Shown here: positions 1 through 9,047 of the stretch, piece by piece
Position numbering within the stretch: position 1 is the first letter of the stretch
Layout of the letters: each line of letters starts with the position of its first letter
Source: Centroberyx gerrardi
Lineage: Eukaryota; Chordata; Actinopteri; Beryciformes; Berycidae
DNA length: 64,000 bases
Direction: 5' to 3'
Assembly: GCF_048128805.1 (NCBI RefSeq)
Contig: NC_136003.1
Span: forward strand, 23,712,840-23,776,839
The notes under the pieces: model-generated
The model's database searches: none
Told to the model about the DNA's origin: nothing
Seen by the model: only the letters and a program-made list of their open reading frames with translations
Position numbers and translations under genes: made by a program

Positions 1-437
1 CAAATCACTCCTTGCTAGATCTTGTGCCATTCAGATGGCTTGTTAAGTGGCTCTCTGAGCTCACCAGACACACTGCCCTCTGGATCCAAGTATCTTAAAA
101 GACTATGATGAGATTGCCAATGGGAAAAAAAGGCTAACGTAATGTCCTGTGTGTTCAGTCAAATTGGTGTTTGGCAGCTCAAATCACTATAGTCAGAGTG
201 CAAAAATGCTCAAGACACAAATCAGAGTACTTGCTACTTATTATAAGCTGTAAACTGATAAATTTGATGTATGTTTTTTTCTTAGCCTCTTTGCCATGTG
301 TACCTTCATAATCTTCTTAGCCTCTACATGTAAATACCTAACTGGCATTGTGCAAGAAATATAGCAAGTGTATGAAGTCTGTATTGTCATGTGTTGTGCA
401 GGGTGTGTGCCCTCTGCCCTCCTCTCTGCTCACTCAC
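1..437 (-). other. fmnl1 intron 1 (5' part)
   Basis: This stretch follows the splice donor (GTGAGTG read on the minus strand from 437) of the formin first coding exon, so it is the start of its first intron. The rest of the gene lies to the left of the window. I see no other gene, RNA or repeat structure here beyond short A/T runs. Confidence 0.6.
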
Positions 438-623
438 CAGCACCACGTTGAAGCGCCCCTCCAGCTCCTCCTCTGGGGGCATGGGCAGTTTGGGGGGAGC
501 CGGCTGCTTCTTCTGCAGGGTCGGCGTGGGGTCGCTCATGCCCGAACCGGCCCCTACTGAGTTCCTGGCCTCCCGGCCCTCGGCCTGCTCCTGCTCCATG
601 CCCCCTGACGCCACATTCCCCAT
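438..623 (-). CDS. fmnl1: Formin-like protein 1, first coding exon (partial gene)
   Basis: Formin-like proteins are diaphanous-related formins that nucleate and elongate actin filaments at the cell cortex. Only the N-terminal exon is visible: 62 codons from ATG (623-621) to a GTGAGTG donor just after 438, in phase 0. The protein opens MGN, the family's N-myristoylation start (Gly2). It contains KKQPAPPKLPMPP followed by EEELEGRFNVVL, which lines up with the FMNL1 N-terminus (PAPPK..MP...GELEERFN) better than with FMNL2 or FMNL3. The segment between MGN and the proline motif is longer than in human FMNL1 and rich in E, G and S. An in-frame ATG lies five codons upstream, but the MGN start is preferred because of the family. 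The GTPase-binding, FH1 and FH2 domains are outside the window. Identification is by remembered family sequence and is fairly secure for the FMNL group, less so for paralogue 1. Confidence 0.72.
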
Positions 624-2274
624 CACTAATCTCCACAAGTAATCCAGGAGGAAAGATTGAGGTAAACTCCCTCTCCTGAGAATTCGGTGTATTCCGAAAA
701 CAAGAGCGAGCCCGCGACTCTACAAACACTCCAAAACTCAGCGAGGAAAAAAATCGTAAAAATCGCAAGCAGGCCTAAATCAAACCACGTCCTCTGTTTT
801 TTGCCCTTTGGCCTTTCAGTGAGAGCAACATCAAGCCACCGGCCTACTGCATCTGCCTCGGTCCTGAGGAGAGGGAGGCTGACGAAACAAGGCTGCTCAC
901 CCTCATGTCTGTCCTCTCTTCAACCTGTCCCTCTCTCTCACAACCTAACAAACCTTGAAAGTGCCTGCTGTTATGGCACTCTGAAAACGACCCGCCTCTA
1001 TCTTCCCTCGCTGCTCTTTACACCAGTTGACCGAGAACTCCTCTGGTGAGATCAGCACAGAGGGCTGCGAGAGGAAGAAGTTGGGGACTTTGACACACAC
1101 TGCAGCACAGACAGAAACCGCAGCAGCACAAAAGCAGAAGAGTAACTTCCTGTACGAGGTAGCAGCAAACACACAGAGGCTGGGGGTGGAGAGGGCCGGG
1201 CGGAAGATGAACGCGGTACAGGCAGGGCGCATGGCAGGAGGATGGAGGTGAGGTGTGGGGACGGGAGAGAGCAGTGACAGTGTCCGAGGATGAGAGACAC
1301 AGATATGCAGGCATTACACAAACGTAAGGTGAAGAAAAGCAACTCACTGAGACAACTTTTCCTCCCTTTACCATGAATCCACCTGCTTTGAAATATAAAA
1401 GTTATTAATTTTCTTGGAGCTAACTTCCTTTCCATTTAGCCTAAGTAATTCTGACCATTTCCATTCACATGTGACTGAATTGTTTGTGTGTTGTTTTGTG
1501 TCAGGTGAGGTGCACTTTGGGTAAGGCAGAGAGGATTGTCCAATAGCGTCACACTGTGTTTGAAGCCGACTCCTACAGGGAGTGCTGCTGCCTTCAAGGT
1601 CTCCTCGTGAATTCCTGATTCCTGCTGTTTGGAAATCATAAATCAAAACAGCAGCAGAATGAAGAGGAGAAAGTGTGCATCAGGCATGTAATTGGTATTT
1701 TAATTAGTTAAATAGAAAAAAGCTACATATCATAGTAGAATACATTACTTTTATCATCAGTTGCTGACATGGCTTCTGTGCCCGCCAGACTGATGCCCCC
1801 AAAACATCATTTCTCTGCAACTTTGGTAGCATAGACAACTACAACTTTCCCAGTTGTATTTATCACTTTGATGGATCATTCATGTGCACTTTAACTCCTA
1901 AGTACTATATTTCAAACAACACTTTGAGGCAACATATCATCCCAGGGAGTGCCAGTGCCTGTTGGTATTATGTGTCCAGGTATAACTCTGAGAATAACAA
2001 ATTATTTATTATTGATTAACTTGGCTGAACATTACTACCAGGAAAAATCTGACCAATAACAGCTATTTGAATGAATAAAAACTGTTATTTGATACCAATG
2101 CCACGCTGCGCCCAGCAGCGGGCGCACTTTCACTTTCGCCTTGTTGTTTATGATGCCTTCAAGTGTTGTCGGAAATATTGTAATTGTGAGGTGAATGCAC
2201 GTTACCGACCCAACACAGTGGTACATACGACTGGGAAAAGCCGGAGTTATCCGGTGATATCCAAGTTGTCGTCT

Positions 2275-2307
2275 GTGACGTTTAGGGGCGGGGAGCATGG
2301 ATGACGT
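2275..2307 (+). promoter_or_regulatory. mlx proximal promoter: CRE half-sites and a GC box
   Basis: Two TGACGT-type half-sites (about 2276-2281 and 2302-2307) flank GGGGCGGGG (2285-2293), a Sp/KLF-type GC box, roughly 280 bp upstream of the mlx ATG. No TATA box is evident, as is usual for housekeeping regulators. Motif matches only; the transcription start is not determined. Confidence 0.4.
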
Positions 2308-2541
2308 GCCAAAATGTGCTGGTTAAAGTGATGTTTACAGCAAATTTTGGTTAATAATTACAATAACAATTGCACGCCTGATGTGAATTTATCTTCTTCA
2401 TTCTGCCACTACAGCCAGGTGCCACTTGAGTTCTAAAATTTAAAAAAAAAATCTCTAATTTTTTTGTAGTTTTAGTGTTAGTACTTTCGACCAAAAACAC
2501 TTGAACCCCGATAAGTCTTTTAAGTAGGAGTTTACGAGGAG

Positions 2542-2547
2542 CACGTG
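2542..2547. promoter_or_regulatory. Canonical E-box CACGTG in the mlx 5' leader
   Basis: CACGTG lies 33 bp upstream of the mlx start codon. It is the core recognised by MLX heterodimers with MondoA/ChREBP and MXD partners, and also by MYC-MAX and USF. There is no second E-box 5 bp away, so it is not a classic carbohydrate response element. Confidence 0.45.
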
Positions 2548-2580
2548 AAGGCAGCACAAGTAGTTAACTAGCATTCCAAG

Positions 2581-5500
2581 ATGACGGATCCAACGTCGCC
2601 AGAGGACCACTGGAAAGTAAGTAGCTTACTAACTTCATCATTTTCTTTAAATGTTATGTTCATTTGATGTGTCACAGCGGTGATTTGTGATGAACACTGT
2701 GTCGATGACAAGCAGCTGAAGTTGTGCTATCGAGCAGATGAGCTTTGTTAGCTTGTCAGCTAACGTTAGCTAGCTAACTTTTGCTAACGTTGCAGTGCTG
2801 TAACATTAACTTTGTTAAAGGGCAGCAACAGTAAAGTTAGGCGTATGTGAGGTAAGAAAGTGTCTTGGTCAACTTTGCCTTGTCAAGAGCATTGACTGAA
2901 ACTTCACATGACGTGCTGTGTCCTCATTATCTCCGTGTGTTTGTAGCTGACCACTAATTAGCTAGTTAGGAAAATGCAGCTGTCACAAAGAAGGATGTGT
3001 CACTTTGCCTTAACCTTAGTTGTGGTGGTGTTAGTGTGGTTTGTGGTGTGGTGTGGTGTCGTACATCAGCCCTGCCCCCCAAGTACCCCCAGATAGAGAT
3101 GCTGTAGACTTCAGACCCCCATTTGATAAAGGGGTTTGTCTCAGGGATCCTCATCTGGGACGTTTTGTTGTCTTTGTGTTTTTGTTGTCTCGGCTGTATG
3201 TAGGGAGATGACGGGGGGAGTGAAACCTCTGATCAGATAGTTAGTATTAGTAACCTTTATTTACACAGGGAAAACATATTGAGGGCAAGTACAAATATGC
3301 CATGTTTACAAAATAGCAATATAACGCAGTAATACAATAATAAAATACGATGATATAAGGAAATATGGACAACACCCACATACACACACCTAACCCCTCT
3401 CTCATTTAGACACATAGACCTACATACCTAACCTCAGAAAAGTTTATTTTTATTTATATACACTCTGTGTATACTTATACCATTCAGCTTCTAGTGAATG
3501 GCATAATGGTGTGATTAAACTATTCGTTATTTTTCTGGGGACCCCCTGGAACCCCTCAGGGACCCCTGGAGACCCCGGACCTAAACGGAACCACTGCTGT
3601 CATGTGGTGTGTCCTAGATTAGACAAAGGGCCTATGCTGAAAGCACAGGTCATTCCTGATTTAGCCAAATCAGGACAATTGTCAGTGGGGGTTTAGACTA
3701 CCTGTGTCAGGCTGGCTATTGGTCTATTGTTGAAGTAGTTAAGGCAGCATCATTTCCCTTGTTATTCCACTCTCTCAGTCTCTCTGTTTTCTCCTCTCTA
3801 CATCTTCTACTGTCTGGTGATGGCTCTGCAGACTGACGGTGCTTTCAGCGACAATGGCTTTGACCACAGTGAGTATTTAGTTAGTTCAACTCCCAGTGTT
3901 GGAAATCAGCTGTCATGTCATTCAATATTTATACTATGTGATGTCAACCTTGAGTTTCTGGTCTCAGGGATCTGTCTGTCAAGCTGTGTCTGGTTTTGCG
4001 TCTCACAATGAAATTATTTTGACATCTTCCTTCCCCTGTAGGTTTCTTTACTGAGACAAGAAAGGGTACCGTTGTCTCCAGAGCCAACAGCATCGGCTCG
4101 ACAAGTGCCTCCTCAGTACCAAATACAGGTATCATGTTGGTAATGCACTGAATTTGACAGACAGTCATAGAAAATGTCAGAATTTGTGCTACTTTTAGAT
4201 AGTGACGTAAATGTTGGAAATAAATCAGATTGTTTGTGCGACTGCCTGAAGAAATTTAATGATTTAATAAAAATGCATGCACTTGTAGGCTTTATTATGT
4301 GTCTCTCACACTTTTTTACATTATTTTTTTTTAATGCCTTCAAATTTAATTTCCAAGTGACCCAGTTCAGTTTGCCTTTTGAATGTGCTTTTGTCATTGA
4401 GCACAGTTATTCTTAGTGTTGTCACGGTCTGAGCTCAGCAGCACGTTTCTTCATCAGTGTCTTGCTTCTCTCTGGTACAGATGATGAAGACAGTGACTAC
4501 AGGCATGAGACGTCATATAAAGACTCCTATAAAGACCGGCGGAGACAAGCGCACACACAGGCTGAGCAGAAACGTAGGGATGCTATCAAGGTAAGGCCAC
4601 AGTAGACAGCGGTAGGACGTATGTCTAATCATTTTGGAAAAGTTTTAGAATTGGATCGTATTTTTAGATTTCCATTTTCCCTGTAGTCATGAATGGATTT
4701 CTCTCTTATTCTAGAAAGGCTATGATGACCTCCAGTCAATAGTACCAACCTGCCAGCAGCAGTCTGAATTTGCTGTGGGAGCACAGAAGATCAGCAAGGC
4801 TACTATTTTGCAGAAAAGTAAGATGTGGTTTATAGTGTCTCTCTACATACAATGAGATCCATAAGCATTAGGACAGTGACATGGTTTGAAGCTTTGGCTA
4901 CCTACAACGATTACTTTGGATGTTAAATAACTCTGTGACTATAAGGTTAGAATGAAGATTGTCGGCTTTAGTTTGGGAAGAATCTTTCTGCCGTATTGGA
5001 TGAACAGATAAAGGACTACAGCCTTTTTTGTACATTGCCCATCTATTTCAGGGTGCTAAAACTATATGAACGGATAAAGATTACCCTTTATTACAACCAA
5101 ATACATCTCTCAGGACTTCATCTTGTAAGTGGGATTGGGTATACAGGTGAAGCACAATTTATACAATAACAGTGCTATAAAAGGACTATAATAATGTTCC
5201 CACAAAAGTGTTTCTACAGTCTTCTTTAATTTACAGACTGAGATGGAAAAAGGGAAGATGACAGGATTTCCAGATACAGGAAACGACTGTGGAGAGATCA
5301 CGCCTCTGGGAAAATAGAAAATTGCCACCAAGTCCTTTTTAATGCTTGTGTAAGTCAGTAAATCCCTGACTGGTGCATATTTTTTTTTTTTTTTTTTTTA
5401 CAGCCATTGACTACATCCATTTTCTTCACAAAGAGAAGAAGAAGCAAGAGGAGGAAGTGTCCATGCTGAGGAAAGAAGTGATGGCATTGAAGATCATGAA

Positions 5501-6624
5501 AACGTAAGACAGTGGTTCACAAACTTTATCAGCCAAGCCCCCTGTTGTGTCTTTTCTGGTGTAAAACAAAGGCCCAGTGGCTGGTGAAACAGGCTCTCCC
5601 TGCTTTAGGATGAAACCCATAAAGACATTTTGCTTCATTTGCATTCATAGACAGATGAATAGATACATGGAAATGGAAATTCTGGTGCCAGACAAGCAGT
5701 GAAAGCATTTCTTAGCTGATGGCCTACTGAGTTTGATGCTGGCACAGAACATAGTAGAGGCAATATGAGATCTGCTGTTCCACATATGAAATTCATAAGC
5801 TGAGGGAAATAACGTATAAGAACTTAAAATTACGCGTTAGGATATTTTATGTTATCAGAATGCGCTTAAAGGGATAGTTCAGGTTTTTGGGAATTGGGCT
5901 ATTTTTCTTACTACAGTCAGACAAACTCGCGGATGCCTTTTTTATGTCTCTTTGTGCAGTTTGAAGGTATGGGAATGGTTAGCTTAGCTCAATTGCTGGA
6001 AGTCTAGGGGATCAAGTAGCAGCTCTTCTCAGAAGTAGGGAAGCTGCAGAGGCCAACCAATACATTTAGGGTGTAGGGAGAGTTTAGGATTTCTTTGCTG
6101 AAGAGATGTGGCCACTACTCCCATTCTGACTTAAACTTGTTTCTGTGGACCAGTAGCAGCTAAACTGTAACTTCTGCAGCATTGTAATAATGCCAGTGCC
6201 TTGTGGTTTATCACAGGAACTATGAGCACATAGTGAAGGCCCACCAGAACAACCCACAGCAGGGAGAGGAGCAGGTATCTGACCAGGTCAAGTTCAGCAT
6301 CTTTCAGAGCATCATGGACTCGCTGTTCCAGTCTTTCAGCAGCTCCGTTTCAGTGAGCAGCTTCCAAGAACTCTCCGCCTGCGTCTTCAGCTGGATCGAG
6401 GAGCACTGCAAGCCCCAGGTGAGGAACATTTCCACACACAGCGGACAGCAGATCAAACACCATAATAACTAGTACCGAAGCTAGTGGCCAGCATTGCTTT
6501 GTCCATTTTGAGATGTTTAGAGACTATGGCAGTGTGGTTAACCTGTGCCTCCTCTGTTCCTTCCTAGACGCTGAGAGAGTTTGTTGTTGGAGTGCTCCGG
6601 CAGCTCAACGGCCAGCTGTATTGA
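2581..6624 (+). CDS. mlx: Max-like protein X (bHLH-Zip transcription factor)
   Basis: MLX is the obligate partner of MondoA (MLXIP), ChREBP (MLXIPL) and MXD/MNT proteins. It binds E-boxes and couples sugar and lipid metabolism to transcription. Eight coding exons join in frame: 2581-2616, 3832-3868, 4042-4128, 4481-4590, 4715-4817, 5404-5503, 6217-6418 and 6568-6624, all with GT-AG introns. They encode 243 aa, close to the short human isoform (about 244). The N-terminus MTDPTSPEDHW resembles human MTEPGASPEDPW. The acidic and serine-rich SRANSIGSTSASSVPNT segment is near residues 36-53. The basic region RRRQAHTQAEQKRRDAIK starts near residue 73, followed by the helix-loop-helix, a zipper near 129-155 and the C-terminal dimerisation/cytoplasmic-localisation domain ending LNGQLY. 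The extra GC-rich N-terminal exon of longer mammalian isoforms is not seen in intron 1. It faces psmc3ip tail to tail. Confidence 0.96.
2748..2791. repeat. GCTAACGTTAGC/GCTAGC cluster in mlx intron 1
   Basis: The palindrome GCTAACGTTAGC followed by TAGCTAAC, plus flanking GTTAGC and GCTAACGTT copies, falls within about 45 bp, some 130-175 bp after the mlx first exon. The same words cluster at the starts of psmc3ip, retreg3 and tubg1. Confidence 0.7.
4850..5070. mobile_element. Degenerate interspersed repeat in mlx intron 5
   Basis: The sequence around CATAAGCATTAGGACAGTGA and the following GGCTTTAGTTTGGG and GGATGAACAGATAAAGGACT segments resembles a very common teleost repeat that opens with 'ATAAGTATTTGGACAGTGAC'. 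It is non-coding and decayed. I recall the family from fish genomes but cannot place its class with certainty. Confidence 0.4.
5872..6080. mobile_element. Probable non-autonomous DNA-transposon remnant in mlx intron 6
   Basis: The segment opens AAAGGGATAGTTCAGGTTTT immediately after TTAA-containing sequence. This word begins a widespread fish non-autonomous DNA element. The body (GGTTAGCTTAGCTC and so on) is degenerate and no matching right end was found. Class is uncertain. Confidence 0.35.
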
Positions 6625-8182
6625 TCCTGTACAACCTCTGGACCCAACTCGCTCCCAGAAATTGACTCTGGGTTTACTCTGGCCACTCAGGGTGCGGTAA
6701 AAACTTCACTCAGCCAGTTCTGTCGCCCTCAGGCCACACTGCAGTATTTACACTCACTTCAGCCCATCAGTGACTTGCAGGCTGCAATTGGATTGCCTCA
6801 ACCCAAACCGTTGGTGGAGATGAAATGTTGCATTGGATTGAGTGGTTATATGTGTGAGAAAGAGCCCATGACAGTTTACATAAACGCATAGCATGATTAT
6901 ATTTCAGCCTCTGCTGACTAGTCATGTTCCTTACCACTATTCTGATAGGAAATGCAGGAAAGCTTTCTCATCTAACACAGGAGCTCAAAATATTGTCAAA
7001 ATGACATCAAGAGTTTGCAACTGAATGCTTTAGATGCACTGGGTAGACAAAATACAACTGTAGCCTGCATCTTAATGTAGTCACTGTCTGCAGGAGCCAC
7101 GGCGCTGCCTCTGTTCAGACAAATCAAAGCCATAGCCAATGGGAGGTTTTGTAACCAAGAGTCTCCTCCTTATAGATTCAGTTCAAGGACAACAATTTTA
7201 TTGACAATTTTGCTTCTGAAATGTAGGCGGCATAAAGGTTTAAAATTTAAGGATCATTGACAAAATAATTCAACCATATTGCAAATGTAAAAAGCGTTTA
7301 AATATGGGCAATCACATCTAAAAAAAATAGTCTAGCCTACATGGAAAAAATTTGTCGTGTTGAACTCGTACCAGTTCGGTGGAAGAGTTGCTGTGACGAA
7401 CACGTAATTTTCAGTGTTCACTGAAGAGTCAGGTTCATGAATAATGACTCTTGCATTGTTGTTTGAACCAAGACTTAAATATCAGCTGACTTTGCAGCCA
7501 TGGCTTGAGCTCTGACATTTTTTGCACCTGCTTTGTGCACATTTACCACTTCTCCAGTTGACAGTGCTCAAAGGTAGGAGTCAGTTATCAAGCAGAGGTA
7601 GGATTAATCTGGCCGTAAAACGAAAGTACGCCTTGTTTTCCTGCAAAATTCAGTTGTTAATTTGAACAAGACTAAAAAACAACTTGTGAAAGTTATGGAA
7701 TAGGAAGTGCATGTGCCACCGGTTTGATCAGAGTGCAATGTTTAATGTGAAAGTGTTGAGATGTCAAGAACACGCCTTTCATATTGCAGTTTGCTCATCA
7801 ATGGGCAGAGAATTAATTTATTTTTTTAATCAACACTCAACATAATTTCTTCTGTTGATGCAGTGGTTTTAATGCCAACATGCTAAATGACAGCCTTTGC
7901 ATTTACTTTGTCACTGGCTCTCATGTTAGGATCAGGGAGGGGTCGTTCCAAACGGTGCAGTATGGCGCAGCACCACATGTGAATTTTCAACACCACCGCG
8001 TAAAATGTCCTGTCAGACGATGTAGGATTGAGCAGGATTGACTTTTGACCTGTCTCGTTTTGTTGCCTGTTGTCCTTTTAATAATTCTCAAAAATTTGCC
8101 TAGTATATCACCATCCTAAGAGTGAAGTCAACACTGTGAAGAAATGTATGAAACTGTTGTCCTCGCTGTTTAATTTACCTAA

Positions 8183-8188
8183 AATAAA
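8183..8188 (+). terminator. mlx proximal poly(A) signal
   Basis: AATAAA about 1.56 kb after the mlx stop codon, followed by an A/G-rich stretch. This is the first canonical hexamer noted in the 3' UTR. Confidence 0.5.
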
Positions 8189-8870
8189 ATGTGGAAATAA
8201 GAAGATGAGGTAAAAATCCAAGAGCTGGACAAGGTCTCAGGTCTCCATCTTTACAGCCAGTGTTCCTGTGAAACCTCTTACATGTTTTCAGAAATAATGG
8301 AGGAAGATTTTGAGTTTGGTGATTTTATTGGAGCAACATTCTGTTCACAGTTCAGTGTCAAAAGTTATCGTCAGGAACATTTAAAGTCTTTACAACTCTG
8401 ACTGTTAGAAATATTCAATGACAGAATGTACAATGGGATGATCAACAAGGTGAAGTGAAAATGGGACAAAGACCCACAAAGTAACTGAAAATTGTGAACG
8501 ACTGTCCATGCTTTGTACGTTACAAGTCTGTAAATGCAGTTTTCAAACATTGGCACCAAGACAGACTTGAAACGTTACATTTCAGTGACATGTAAACTAT
8601 AAGCAGAACAACAAACTATGTAAAACTGTCAAAGGTGTAATGAATAATTTGCTGAGATTTTCACCGTGAGCTCAGGACATCATTGGTTTTATGTTCAGGC
8701 TTTAAAAAAGGGAATGTTTTGAGTAGATATTATTTGGGAGATGACAATCTCTGTGCTGTCTAATGCTGTAATGTAGTGTTGGTGTCTTGCAAATGCAGTC
8801 AACAGATGGTGATTGAGCTATTTTTGTATACATATACTTTCAAAATGTATTGTTTTTCCATGTCTTGACT

Positions 8871-8876
8871 TTTATT
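8871..8876 (-). terminator. psmc3ip poly(A) signal
   Basis: TTTATT on the plus strand reads AATAAA on the minus strand, 172 bp after the psmc3ip stop. This is a typical distance for a short 3' UTR. An alternative copy is at 8324-8329. Confidence 0.5.
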
Positions 8877-9047
8877 AAACATTGTTCAAAAAGATATTAA
8901 AGATATTTGCTCAAAAAAATCTTGAAAGTTATAAATAAAGTACTTGCTCTGGTTTATAGATAGTTCACACATGTAATCTATTTCCACAGCTTAGCACCAC
9001 ATAGGCTTACATTGATGAATCAACTAAAAACAAGTTTTCCTGTTCTG

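Larger units (their letters stand above)
624..2580. other. Divergent spacer: fmnl1 and mlx promoters
   Basis: This is the head-to-head spacer between fmnl1 (minus) and mlx (plus). The left part (about 624-1300) should hold fmnl1 5' UTR and promoter and is moderately GC-rich. The right part (about 2090-2580) holds the mlx promoter. The middle is AT-rich, without coding potential or a recognisable repeat. ORFs of 60 to 127 codons here have no family resemblance and run on both strands, so I do not call them genes. Confidence 0.5.
6625..8945 (+). other. mlx 3' UTR and convergent overlap with psmc3ip
   Basis: Two AATAAA signals lie on the plus strand, at 8183-8188 and 8934-8939, so the mlx 3' UTR is about 1.6 or 2.3 kb. 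On the minus strand AATAAA signals occur at 8876-8871 and 8329-8324 and would serve psmc3ip. The distal choices for both genes would overlap tail to tail. The body is AT-rich, with no ORF of note. Confidence 0.55.

Noticed and set aside
1018-1435. Cysteine- and leucine-rich minus-strand ORFs of 95-127 codons upstream of fmnl1
   Set aside because: Three overlapping frames are open at once, which is a composition effect; no family match, and the region is expected to be promoter or 5' UTR.
2285-2293. A CpG island call for the mlx promoter
   Set aside because: Only a single GC box and scattered CpGs were seen by eye; a formal observed/expected CpG calculation over 2100-2700 would be needed.
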